Positions 17,905 to 24,904 of a stretch of 64,000 nucleotides of DNA are shown one piece after another (within the stretch, counting starts at the first letter, position 1; each line of letters opens with the position of its first letter). Source of the DNA: Nitrospirota bacterium. Its GTDB lineage: Bacteria > Nitrospirota > Thermodesulfovibrionia > Thermodesulfovibrionales > UBA1546. The notes under the pieces were generated by a model. The model ran no database searches. It saw only the letters and a list, made by a program, of their open reading frames with translations, and was not told the DNA's origin. The stretch spans positions 1 to 64,000 of the forward strand of contig JACPZK010000033.1 of assembly GCA_016195565.1 (NCBI GenBank). Reading direction: 5' to 3'. Made by a program: the position numbers and the translations under genes.

Positions 17905-18588
17905 TTGAAAAAGATACTCATAGCCGACTCCCTAAAGCATCTTGTGTCAGGGGAAAATATCTTAAGCAGAGCCAACACCCAGATACTTACCGCCGCTTCC
18001 TCTCAAGAAATTCTCTCTATACATAAAAACGAAAAGGCAGATTTAATAGTAATTGACCTTGATATGCCCGGTATGCCGGGCGACGAGTTCTGCTCCCTGC
18101 TGCGTAAAGAGCCTGACTCTAATCTTGTAAAGATTCTTATAGCAACAGAGCCCAAAGAGACGGATATTAAACGAGCCGAGCGATGCGGCGCCAATACCTA
18201 CATCACAAAGCCAATTAATTCTGCTTTATTCTTCAGTAAAATCGCTTCCCTTCTTGATGTCCAGACCAGAAAGGCTTACAGGATGCCGGTGAAAGCAACA
18301 GTTGCGGGAGAAATGGGGAACGTTAAGTTTACTGCCAGCACTATTAATATAAGCTCTACCGGCATACTTATTGAGTCTGCCCAGCCTCTTAATGTAAGAG
18401 ATATCATCAATTGTTCTTTCCATCTGCCGGGGACCCTTACCATCTTTGTTACGGGGGAGGTCGTCCGCATACTTAAAAAACCCGCCGGAAATATTCATCA
18501 GTACGGAATAAACTTCACATCAATCAGCGCTTCTGCACAGCGGATAATAGAAGACTTTGTAAAGAGCCCCGATAAAATCGGGGTATAA
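17905..18588 (+). CDS. Response-regulator receiver fused to a PilZ domain
   Basis: A 227-residue cytoplasmic signalling protein with TTG start behind a GGAGGGA site. Residues 1-120 are a CheY-like receiver: the phospho-acceptor is the Asp of VIDLDMPGMPG, and the switch residues are ATEP and the Lys of ITKPIN. Residues ~125-220 are PilZ: RKAYR gives the c-di-GMP-binding RxxxR, and NISSTG replaces the usual DxSxxG (Asp to Asn). No output DNA-binding domain. It probably links a histidine kinase to c-di-GMP control of surface behaviour. The last codons are formed by a 17-bp palindrome, and the 3' end is duplicated at 21.4 kb. Confidence 0.88.
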   Translation: MKKILIADSLKHLVSGENILSRANTQILTAASSQEILSIHKNEKADLIVIDLDMPGMPGDEFCSLLRKEPDSNLVKILIATEPKETDIKRAERCGANTYITKPINSALFFSKIASLLDVQTRKAYRMPVKATVAGEMGNVKFTASTINISSTGILIESAQPLNVRDIINCSFHLPGTLTIFVTGEVVRILKKPAGNIHQYGINFTSISASAQRIIEDFVKSPDKIGV

Positions 18589-18637
18589 TTTGTTCCAAAT
18601 TATCGGAAAAAGCGAAGGCTCGGATATTATATGTTAG
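18528..18637. repeat. Duplicated 3' end of the receiver-PilZ gene, copy A (copy B 21370-21509)
   Basis: Begins CGCTTCTGC, includes the last codons of the gene, and ends TATATGTTAG. Copy B matches with scattered changes and carries an extra parS-containing block. The two direct repeats bracket 2.8 kb of accessory DNA. Confidence 0.8.
18567..18583. repeat. 17-bp hairpin CCCCGAT-AAA-ATCGGGG at the end of the receiver-PilZ gene
   Basis: Perfect 7-bp arms and 3-bp loop, translated as the last codons (SPDKIG). It could also serve as a weak terminator. Confidence 0.65.
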
Positions 18638-18783
18638 GCGACAAAGATATTAAAGGATATGAGAGGCATTTAAGGCTGAATTTCATGCGCTTAGTTCTTC
18701 TACCACTGAGTTTATACATTCAAGCCTGATTCCGCAGCTTTCTACCCGCCCGCCACAACTTATTATCCTCCCAAAAAAAGCAC

Positions 18784-18825
18784 TTGACAAATGACCATAG
18801 GTCACTTATAATTGACCAAAGGTCA
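18784..18825 (+). promoter_or_regulatory. Consensus promoter with two TetR operators
   Basis: TTGACA (18784-18789), 17-bp spacer, TATAAT (18807-18812). Palindrome TGACC-ATA-GGTCA fills the spacer (18792-18804) and TGACC-AAA-GGTCA directly follows the -10 (18813-18825). A bound repressor would block RNA polymerase. The same palindrome recurs upstream of the SDR gene. Confidence 0.85.
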
Positions 18826-18838
18826 GTTGGAGAAGGTG

Positions 18839-19507
18839 ATGGTCATCAAGCAACGTGCAATAAGTAGTGACGAAAAACTGGAAAGGAGGGAGGCTATTCT
18901 GAACGCAGCGGTAGAACTTTTGGCCGGAGACGATTATCATGACATCAGCATCACCAGCATTGCCCGCAAAGCGGGCTTGGCTAAAGGAACGATTTTTCTG
19001 TATTTCAGGACAAAAGAGGAATTGTTTCTGCAATTGCAGATGAGGGAATATAAATCCTGGTTTGAGGATATCAACAGGCTCTTAGATACTTCATTGCAAC
19101 ATAAAAAGGAAAGCAGTATTGACGAATTTGTGAAAAATATTATGGCTTCCTTCGGGGATCATCCTATGATGATTCGACTGACACCCATCCTTCATGTCAT
19201 TTTAGAAAGAAACATCGACTATAAAACTGCGTTGGAGTTCAAGAGTTTTTTGCTAAGTGAAATTCACACCACTGGCCAGTTGATCGAGCGATGCCTTCGT
19301 TTTCTGCGGAAGAACGATGGAGCCCGGTTCTTGCTGCATTTGCAGGTGCTGCTTATCGGGCTCATCCAGTTGTCCCGCCCGGCGCCAATCGTCAAACAAG
19401 TCATCGAGACAGAAAGAATGGAGGTATTTCAACTGAATTTTGAAGAAAAATTACTGGAAATGCTGGCACTGCTCATCAACGGAATAAAGGCAACCGGCAA
19501 GAAGTAA
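18839..19507 (+). CDS. TetR/AcrR-family transcriptional repressor
   Basis: A 222-residue regulator. The ATG at 18839 is chosen because GGAGAAGG precedes it and an earlier in-frame TTG overlaps the -10 box and operator. The N-terminal helix-turn-helix is RREAILNAAVELLAGDDYHD, then ITSIARKAGLAKGTIFLYFRTKEELF. The C-terminal ligand domain is not assignable. Two operators overlap its own promoter and one precedes the next gene, so it very probably represses itself and the short-chain dehydrogenase. Confidence 0.9.
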   Translation: MVIKQRAISSDEKLERREAILNAAVELLAGDDYHDISITSIARKAGLAKGTIFLYFRTKEELFLQLQMREYKSWFEDINRLLDTSLQHKKESSIDEFVKNIMASFGDHPMMIRLTPILHVILERNIDYKTALEFKSFLLSEIHTTGQLIERCLRFLRKNDGARFLLHLQVLLIGLIQLSRPAPIVKQVIETERMEVFQLNFEEKLLEMLALLINGIKATGKK

Positions 19508-19526
19508 AATTTTTTTATCATTTAAA

Positions 19527-19539
19527 TGACCATTGGTCA
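19527..19539 (+). promoter_or_regulatory. TetR operator TGACC-ATT-GGTCA before the SDR gene
   Basis: Same 5-3-5 palindrome as the two operators at the tetR promoter, 17 bp upstream of the SDR start and next to its GAGGAGA ribosome binding site. Confidence 0.8.
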
Positions 19540-19555
19540 CTTAGAGGAGAGCAAT

Positions 19556-20353
19556 ATGAAAAACAAGGATCAGAATAAAATGAGAACGGTTCTTATTACC
19601 GGAACTACAAGCGGAATCGGATATGAACTTAGTAAAATTTTTGCAATGGAAGGATTCAATCTGATTTTGGTTTCCAGAAATGAGCAAAAGTTGAAAGCGC
19701 AAAAAGAAAATTTGGAAAAGAGGCATAGAATAGAGGTTTACACCATTGCAAAGGATCTTTCGGAAACTAAGGCACCAGCAGAAGTTTTTTTAGATGTTCA
19801 AAGCATAGGGATTCATGTCGATATATTGGTAAATAATGCCGGCTTCAATGAAAGCGGCCCGTTCTACGAAACGAGCCTTGATAAAGAGCTGCAGATGTTA
19901 CAAGTGCATATCGCATCTCTTACACACCTGACAAAGCTCTTTTTGCCGGGGATGATGAAAAGTAATTACGGTAAGATATTGAATTTAGGCTCAACCGGTT
20001 CATTTGTCCCATGCCCTCTGGATGCCGTATATGGCGCGACGAAAGCATACGTGTTAAGCTTCTCAAGCGCTCTCAGGGCTGAACTTTCAGGAACAGGAGT
20101 GACAGTATCGACATTGTGCCCCGGCGCAACGAAAACGGAATTTGCCAAAAAAGCAAATATGGAAAATGCATTGCTCTTTAAAAGATTCGTGATGGAGCCG
20201 CAAGAAGTAGCCGGGATCGCTTATCGCGAGTTTATGAGAAACAAAAAAATAATTATACCCGGATTATATAATCAGATGTTGGTTTTATCATTTCCGATCA
20301 CGCCAAGTAAGATTTTGGAGAAGATAGGAATATCACTTCTTAAGAGGAGATAA
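19556..20353 (+). CDS. Short-chain dehydrogenase/reductase
   Basis: A 265-residue Rossmann-fold oxidoreductase of the DltE/COG0300 type. The cofactor motif is ITGTTSGIGYEL, with VNNAG, the active-site serine in LNLGSTGSF, and YGATK as the YxxxK catalytic pair. PGATKTEF follows. The ATG at 19556 has a GAGGAGA site. The C-terminal hydrophobic end (MLVLSFPITPSKILEK) may touch the membrane. Substrate is unknown; lipid or ketone reduction is a guess. It is co-regulated with the upstream TetR gene by a shared operator. Confidence 0.88.
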   Translation: MKNKDQNKMRTVLITGTTSGIGYELSKIFAMEGFNLILVSRNEQKLKAQKENLEKRHRIEVYTIAKDLSETKAPAEVFLDVQSIGIHVDILVNNAGFNESGPFYETSLDKELQMLQVHIASLTHLTKLFLPGMMKSNYGKILNLGSTGSFVPCPLDAVYGATKAYVLSFSSALRAELSGTGVTVSTLCPGATKTEFAKKANMENALLFKRFVMEPQEVAGIAYREFMRNKKIIIPGLYNQMLVLSFPITPSKILEKIGISLLKRR

Positions 20354-20607
20354 TCGCGAATCCGTTGAGTGGTGTGTAGTGTGGAGAATGGGGGCGGCGA
20401 ACATTAAATGGAACTATAAGAATGCCTAACAAGTCGCTACCTTTAGGCAAATAAAGTCAAGCCTCTCCTTTAAAATGTTATATAAACCCTCCTTTCAGTC
20501 TTTTGGTGATTGCTCCTCAACTGGAAATTCTACCCGATTTTGGTCCTTGCTTTAATAATAATAGGGACAATAGACACGATAGGGACACAATAATAGATAG
20601 GGACACT

Positions 20608-20740
20608 GAGCTTGTCTAAAAACTACCATTTCAATATAAAGTCGTCATTTTCGCGAAGGCGGGAATCCAGTCTTTTCAATATGTTCTATATTCCCCGGTC
20701 AAGCCGGGGAATGACAAAATCTGAGTTTTTAGACAAGCTC
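20608..20740. mobile_element. MITE-like element with 17-bp perfect terminal inverted repeats
   Basis: GAGCTTGTCTAAAAACT (20608-20624) and its exact complement (20724-20740) bound a 133-bp non-coding element. Inside is a REP-like pair related to the repeat at 3641-3701 (GCGAAGGCGGGAATCC and CCCCGG/CCGGGG arms). No target duplication is obvious. The 180 bp before it hold three copies of ATAGGGACA and no gene. Confidence 0.75.
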
Positions 20741-20796
20741 CACATCCCATATTCTCTTGTATGTCAAGAGGGATGCGGCATAAAACTGCCGGTATA

Positions 20797-20818
20797 AATT
20801 GTTCCACGTGGAACAATT
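20797..20818. promoter_or_regulatory. parS: parS-type ParB-binding site, copy 1
   Basis: A perfect 22-bp palindrome whose central 16 bp are TGTTCCACGTGGAACA, flanked by AAT/ATT. It matches the conserved bacterial parS consensus (TGTTNCACGTG core with symmetric arms). The same 22 bp occur at 21430-21451 and 24876-24897. Confidence 0.85.
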
Positions 20819-21013
20819 AAGATTAAAGGGGTAATTCCGGAACTGCAAAATGCCTCAAATCTGCCATGCTGATTTTATTGTTTACCTTTCTTAATACCTA
20901 ATTTTTATGCTATATTGTTTCAACTAAAATGATAAAATAAAACATGTCTATTGCGGAGACAATGATTTGATAATTAAGGGGCTTATCTGGTTTGATGATA
21001 TTAGGGAAACTAT

Positions 21014-21280
21014 ATGAGAAAACATAAAAGTTCGGTATCAGAGGCAACATCTTACAAGGAAATCGGTGAGTTTTGGGATGCCCATGATTTATCGGAATTT
21101 TGGGATAAAACCAGAGAAGCATCATTTGAAGTAGATATTAAGTCAGAGGTTACTTATTACGCTGTTGACAAAATGCTTTCTGAAAAAATTCAGGCTATCG
21201 CTCAAAAGCGTGGTGTGCCTGCTGACACTCTGATTAATCTTTGGGTACAGGAAAAACTTCAGGAACAAAGAGCATCTTAA
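21014..21280 (+). CDS. CopG-family antitoxin without an adjacent toxin
   Basis: An 88-residue protein with SYKEIGEFWDAHDLSEFWDK, the FWD-x-HDL signature of the CopG antitoxin family (PF12441 type), and a C-terminal ribbon-helix-helix-like LSEKIQAIAQKRGVPADTLI. Usually paired with a BrnT-like or similar toxin, but the flanks here are non-coding repeats, so it looks like an orphan or anti-addiction remnant. The start has a TTAGGG-type weak ribosome binding site. Confidence 0.78.
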   Translation: MRKHKSSVSEATSYKEIGEFWDAHDLSEFWDKTREASFEVDIKSEVTYYAVDKMLSEKIQAIAQKRGVPADTLINLWVQEKLQEQRAS

Positions 21281-21369
21281 GAAGACATTTGGTTAAAAGA
21301 TAGGGGCGCAACTTCACATGACAACACAGTGGCGCAAGCCTAAGGGGAAATCCTGATAAATCGGGGGTT

Positions 21370-21509
21370 CGCTTCTGCGCAGCGGATTATAGAGGACTTT
21401 GTAAGGAGCCGCTTCGAGCCATCGGTATAAATTGTTCCACGTGGAACAATTTTGTGCTATATTGTTCCAAATTATCGGAAAAAGCGAAGGCTCGGATGGT
21501 ATATGTTAG
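21370..21509. repeat. Duplicated 3' end of the receiver-PilZ gene, copy B
   Basis: Diverged copy of 18528-18637: same CGCTTCTGC opening, AGCGGAT, GACTTTGTAA, and the shared TTGTTCCAAATTATCGG then AAGCGAAGGCTCGGAT blocks. The 17-bp hairpin of copy A is replaced by an unrelated 17 bp, and a parS-containing block of about 30 bp is added. Confidence 0.8.
21430..21451. promoter_or_regulatory. parS: parS-type ParB-binding site, copy 2
   Basis: Same 22-bp palindrome as copy 1; 16-bp core at 21433-21448. It lies within the duplicated receiver-PilZ 3' region. Confidence 0.85.
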
Positions 21510-21658
21510 AGATCATCATGATAAAGGCATTTTGGCACGCGGAGCCGCCGCAGCCAGCCTCTTGGGAATATAAAATCTAAATCACCTATCAAAATGAGAT
21601 ATAGCAAAAAAACAGCAAATAAGCCCCCGAAAAATATAAATGGAGCAACAAGACAGAG

Positions 21659-22054
21659 ATGACCTACAGTAATTTTTTTTCCGGCCTTGTTGGTACACTC
21701 TTTGGCGTCATTGCCACTCTTGCCATCTACCTGCACAGTCGATACACCGCTTCCAGAAGAGCCCTCGCCGACAGGCTCATTATTCTTCGCTATGATGTTT
21801 GGTGGAACTGCACTGACACCGACGTGTTCAAAACGTGGGACGCAAGCCTTAAGGATATCTGGATTCTCTACAACGCTTATTACGACGTTGCTCCGCTGTG
21901 GCGAAGGCGCAGCATTAAAAAGGCATGGGATAAATACAAAGGAGTAAATCACTACATATTGGATCACCTTCCCAATGTTCCTGATGTTAAAATGTTTCCA
22001 AAATCTAAGGAAGAATTTATTCAAAATATCACATCCTTTCTAAAGGCATTATGA
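21659..22054 (+). CDS. Small membrane-anchored protein of unknown function
   Basis: 131 residues starting MTYSNFFSGLVGTLFGVIATLAIYL, one N-terminal membrane anchor, then a soluble charged part (LADRLIILRYDVWWN; APLWRRRSIKKAWDKYKG). A GTTAG site lies about 150 bp upstream, and an attC-like hairpin starts 8 bp after the stop, the arrangement of an integron cassette gene. I do not recognise the family. An overlapping minus-strand frame is judged spurious. Confidence 0.6.
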   Translation: MTYSNFFSGLVGTLFGVIATLAIYLHSRYTASRRALADRLIILRYDVWWNCTDTDVFKTWDASLKDIWILYNAYYDVAPLWRRRSIKKAWDKYKGVNHYILDHLPNVPDVKMFPKSKEEFIQNITSFLKAL

Positions 22055-22061
22055 AAAAGTT

Positions 22062-22118
22062 CGCTAACAAAGCACTCGTGCCGATTCGCTCCGCTCCCGG
22101 CACAGTTTCATCGTACGA
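22062..22118 (+). repeat. attC-like site, degenerate
   Basis: Core GCTAAC (22063-22068), then hairpin GTGCCG (22078-22083)/CGGCAC (22098-22103). The right-hand GTTRRRY core is not intact (CGTACGA instead). It begins just after the stop of the small membrane protein. Confidence 0.5.
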
Positions 22119-22197
22119 AAAAATATATTTCAGAGAAAATGACATCGTCGTCAATGACCGAATTAAATAAAAATTTGGGACTGAGAAGGAGTGAAGT

Positions 22198-23889
22198 GTG
22201 GCAATAGAACCAGCCCCTTTTAATTACCATAATTATCTTGGAGATAGATATGTGGTTAATGATATTAAAGAAGGCGGTGCTGGCATTGTCTATCTCTGCT
22301 ATGATAAGTTTCTCAAGGCGCCTGTTGCTCTCAAAACATTCAAGTTTAATAGCGATAAAGATTGGAAAACTGTTCTTGCTCATTTTATTTCTGAGGCAAA
22401 GAAGTGGATACATATTGGGCAAGACATTTACGTTGTTCAGGCGTATTATATTCACAACATTGAGATGGAACATGGTATTGTTCCTTTTGTAGCTATTGAG
22501 TTCATAGAAGGGCATGAATTATATGGAAACTCTCTCAGGGGTTTTATCGCGAAGGCATCCTTTAACTTAGAACTAATTTTGAATATTGCCATTTCAATTT
22601 GTAACGGCATGCTTCATATTCAAAATAAATTCTTGAACGCCATATTTGTACACTGTGACCTCAAGCCTGAAAATATATTGCTTTCAAAAGAAGGTAGTAT
22701 AAAAATCACCGACTTTGGGATATCTAAGACTCTCTACGATAATTCAGATAGGCTTAGCTCCCTGAATCAATCTTCTATAGGCAGTGACGGTAGATTTTCT
22801 GTCGGGTTGACAAACAATATCTGTGGAACACCTCCTTATATGTCACCAGAGCAATGTTTAGGCTTAAAATCAATAGATCAATGTTCAGACATATATTCAT
22901 TTGGTTGCATTCTTTATGAAATGTGTACAAAAAGGTTTGTTTTTCAAACACATGTCCTAAGTGACTTTTTTATAAGCCATATTAGTGAAGTGCCAATCTC
23001 ACCTGATTTGCTTAATCCAGATATCCCAAGTGAATTATCAAAATTAATTCAACAATGCTTATCGAAAGACCCTAAAAATCGCCCGCAACAATTTAAGGAA
23101 GTAAGAGACATTTTAATGAATATTTTAAATCAAGAATATGGACAAGGAAGTGGCGTTAGATTTTTTACTTTTGGCTTCTCGGGATTTACTGATAAACCCA
23201 GAGTCAAATCTGATTACAACATGAGCAGGGAGAATGAGGCACTTCTTCTTGGAAAAACAATGGGTGTTGAATATGTTATAGACCAGGGCTTAGTAAGCAG
23301 TAAGAATGAATTTGATATGCTTGATGCAGACTATGAAAAAAACAGAGATAGTCAAAGAAAATTATCGGAATATAACAGACAAGTTGAAAAGGCGGAAGAA
23401 CAGCTTCTTGCAGGTGATTCATTTTTAAAGCTTTATGAAGCGGCTGAGCCCGATGAAGGCTTAGAACTCATCAGGTCTGCTTTAAATAATTACTACTTTG
23501 CACAAAAAGTTCTATCCCTTGAACCTGAATTAAGCTTTAGGATCGGCATTGCAAATTTCAATCTTGCAGGAATACTAAGAAATGAATATAACAAGGTTTT
23601 GTTAAGTGATGATTATATTGCCATTGCCATCGGAGAATTTAATAGTGTATTAACAATAATGGAAGAACCAGAGCTAATTTCCATAGGCTCACAATTCTAT
23701 CTTTTACCCTATGCAGCCTTGTTTTATCGCGCCGGTGCAAATGCTTTAAAAAACGAAAAAGACAAGGCATCAAATGATTTTAATAAACTGATAGCATGGC
23801 TTGAAAAAAGTAACATACCCAAATATGAAGGAATAAAAAAATATTTGATAGAAACTGCATCTGAAGGCTTGGAGTTACCGAATGATTAG
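22198..23889 (+). CDS. Hanks-type serine/threonine protein kinase
   Basis: A 563-residue soluble kinase with GTG start behind GAGAAGGAG. The kinase domain covers about residues 15-310: glycine loop EGGAGIVYL, catalytic Lys in VALKTF, HCDLKPEN (HRD variant with Cys), DFGIS, and the activation-segment end GTPPYMSPEQ. APE, DxWSxG-type and helix I motifs are present (DIYSFGCILYEM; SKDPKNRPQ). The C-terminal ~250 residues are helical and repeat-like (possibly TPR). There is no membrane span and no adjacent phosphatase. It sits between two attC-like sites. Confidence 0.9.
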   Translation: MAIEPAPFNYHNYLGDRYVVNDIKEGGAGIVYLCYDKFLKAPVALKTFKFNSDKDWKTVLAHFISEAKKWIHIGQDIYVVQAYYIHNIEMEHGIVPFVAIEFIEGHELYGNSLRGFIAKASFNLELILNIAISICNGMLHIQNKFLNAIFVHCDLKPENILLSKEGSIKITDFGISKTLYDNSDRLSSLNQSSIGSDGRFSVGLTNNICGTPPYMSPEQCLGLKSIDQCSDIYSFGCILYEMCTKRFVFQTHVLSDFFISHISEVPISPDLLNPDIPSELSKLIQQCLSKDPKNRPQQFKEVRDILMNILNQEYGQGSGVRFFTFGFSGFTDKPRVKSDYNMSRENEALLLGKTMGVEYVIDQGLVSSKNEFDMLDADYEKNRDSQRKLSEYNRQVEKAEEQLLAGDSFLKLYEAAEPDEGLELIRSALNNYYFAQKVLSLEPELSFRIGIANFNLAGILRNEYNKVLLSDDYIAIAIGEFNSVLTIMEEPELISIGSQFYLLPYAALFYRAGANALKNEKDKASNDFNKLIAWLEKSNIPKYEGIKKYLIETASEGLELPND

Positions 23890-23898
23890 AAAGCCAGC

Positions 23899-23988
23899 GT
23901 ACAACAACCAAATCGAGGCGACAGGGGATAGCCTCTGTGGTTTTTTGCAAGGGCTGGTTGCCCCTGCGCCTCATTTAGTGCGTTAAAC
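23899..23988 (+). repeat. attC-like site after the kinase gene
   Basis: Long imperfect hairpin with arms GAGGCGACAGGGG (23915-23927) and CCCCTGCGCCTC (23961-23972). It ends with GTTAAAC (23982-23988), which fits GTTRRRY. The left core is ACAAC rather than a clean RYYYAAC. Confidence 0.55.
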
Positions 23989-24001
23989 ATATTAACCATA
24001 T

Positions 24002-24109
24002 ATGATAAAAATAACCTATAAAAATTTTAGCGGTGCGTTATTGGTTGCATGGCTTGTGCCTGTTGAGGCGCAAGGAGCGCCTGCGGATGGCGCGAAACGC
24101 CCCCGCTGA
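24002..24109 (+). CDS. Micro-ORF, copy 1 (signal-peptide-like)
   Basis: 35 codons, including GALLVAWLVPVEAQGAPADG. It is homologous to the micro-ORF at 24755, and the shared part (24035-24093) is a direct repeat. Together they flank the addiction module. It may not be expressed; no clear ribosome binding site. Confidence 0.35.
   Translation: MIKITYKNFSGALLVAWLVPVEAQGAPADGAKRPR
24035..24093. repeat. 59-bp direct repeat flanking TA module, copy 1
   Basis: Matches 24791-24849 at 54 of 59 positions. Confidence 0.85.
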
Positions 24110-24153
24110 TTTGGGTCTTTAGGCGTGCTATAATATTAAAAAAGGAGGAGATT

Positions 24154-24384
24154 ATGTCTGCATTGATGCAAGAAGTAATAAATAAAGCTTTTAATTTATC
24201 TCCAGAGGAACGCGCAGAATTGGCACATGAGTTGATTGTAAGCATAGATGATGCCATAGACAATGAAGTTGAAACAACTTGGGACACAGAGATTGAAAGG
24301 CGTGTAAAGGAAATTAAAAGCGGCAAGGCGAAAGGGAGACAGGCAGAGGATATACTCGCAGAGATACAAGCTAAATATTCATGA
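24154..24384 (+). CDS. Addiction-module antitoxin (TIGR02574/Unstab_antitox type)
   Basis: A 76-residue acidic helical protein containing ALMQEVINKAFNLSPEERAE and a WDTEIERRVKEIKSGKAKGR tail, the usual form of the short putative addiction-module component paired with RelE/ParE toxins. AAAGGAGGAG ribosome binding site. Overlaps the toxin start by 4 bp. The pair is bounded by 59-bp direct repeats and by attC-like sites. Confidence 0.85.
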   Translation: MSALMQEVINKAFNLSPEERAELAHELIVSIDDAIDNEVETTWDTEIERRVKEIKSGKAKGRQAEDILAEIQAKYS

Positions 24385-24671
24385 AGCGCATCATTGTTCA
24401 CAGTGAAGCAGAACTGGAATTGTGGCAAGCGGTAGAGTATTACGAAACCAAAAGCGTTGGATTAGGGTTGGATTTTGAGCAAGAGGTAAGCCGCGCCCTC
24501 GTCGATATTCAGGAAGCACCCAATCGGTGGCCTACAAGAAAATATGGAACGAGATGTCGTTTGCTCCGTCGATTTCCATATGCTATTTACTATTTGGAAC
24601 TTCAAGATATTATTTGGGTAGTAGCTGTAGCACACACCAGCCGTAGGCCTTACTATTGGCGTAAACGATAG
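24381..24671 (+). CDS. RelE/ParE-family toxin
   Basis: A 96-residue toxin starting MKRIIVHSEAELELWQAVEYYE. The helical pair and the RRFPYAIYYLELQDIIWVVA beta-strands, then HTSRRPYYWRKR, match the ParE/RelE fold. Preceded by its antitoxin with overlapping ATGA. Target (gyrase or ribosome-bound mRNA) cannot be told from sequence. Confidence 0.87.
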   Translation: MKRIIVHSEAELELWQAVEYYETKSVGLGLDFEQEVSRALVDIQEAPNRWPTRKYGTRCRLLRRFPYAIYYLELQDIIWVVAVAHTSRRPYYWRKR

Positions 24672-24692
24672 AAAAGAAGAATTATAATGAGT

Positions 24693-24747
24693 ATCAACTC
24701 ACTTCAGCCGACTCCGTTTCACTGCGCCGCTGAATTTAAGGCGTTAA
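24693..24747 (+). repeat. attC-like site after the TA module
   Basis: Hairpin TTCAGC (24703-24708)/GCTGAA (24729-24734), preceded by ATCAAC and ending AAGGCGTTAAT. It is an imperfect attC pattern, just after the toxin gene. Confidence 0.45.
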
Positions 24748-24754
24748 TCATACA

Positions 24755-24904
24755 ATGCTAAAACAAGCCCTAAAAATCTTAGCAATAGCTGCGTTATTGA
24801 TTGTATGGCTTGCGCCTGTTGAGGCGCAAGGAGCGCTAGCGGATGGCGCCGGATTTATTGAGCGGCGCGAAGGAAAATTGTTCCACGTGGAACAATTGGA
24901 TTAA
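24755..24904 (+). CDS. Micro-ORF, copy 2, with a signal-peptide-like N-terminus
   Basis: 49 codons, MLKQALKILAIAALLIVWLA then PVEAQG, a plausible Sec signal with cleavage after VEA. Its last codons run through a perfect parS palindrome (translated LFHVEQL). It ends at the stop of the convergent DUF4912 gene. No strong ribosome binding site, so expression is uncertain. Confidence 0.4.
   Translation: MLKQALKILAIAALLIVWLAPVEAQGALADGAGFIERREGKLFHVEQLD
24791..24849. repeat. 59-bp direct repeat flanking TA module, copy 2
   Basis: See 24035-24093. Confidence 0.85.
24876..24897. promoter_or_regulatory. parS: parS-type ParB-binding site, copy 3
   Basis: Same 22-bp palindrome; 16-bp core at 24879-24894. 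It lies at the 3' end of the DUF4912 gene, inside a micro-ORF on the other strand. Confidence 0.85.

Noticed and set aside
21506-22024. 172-residue minus-strand frame with hydrophobic segments
   Set aside because: Overlaps the plus-strand membrane protein, which has the better start context and the attC-like site after its stop.
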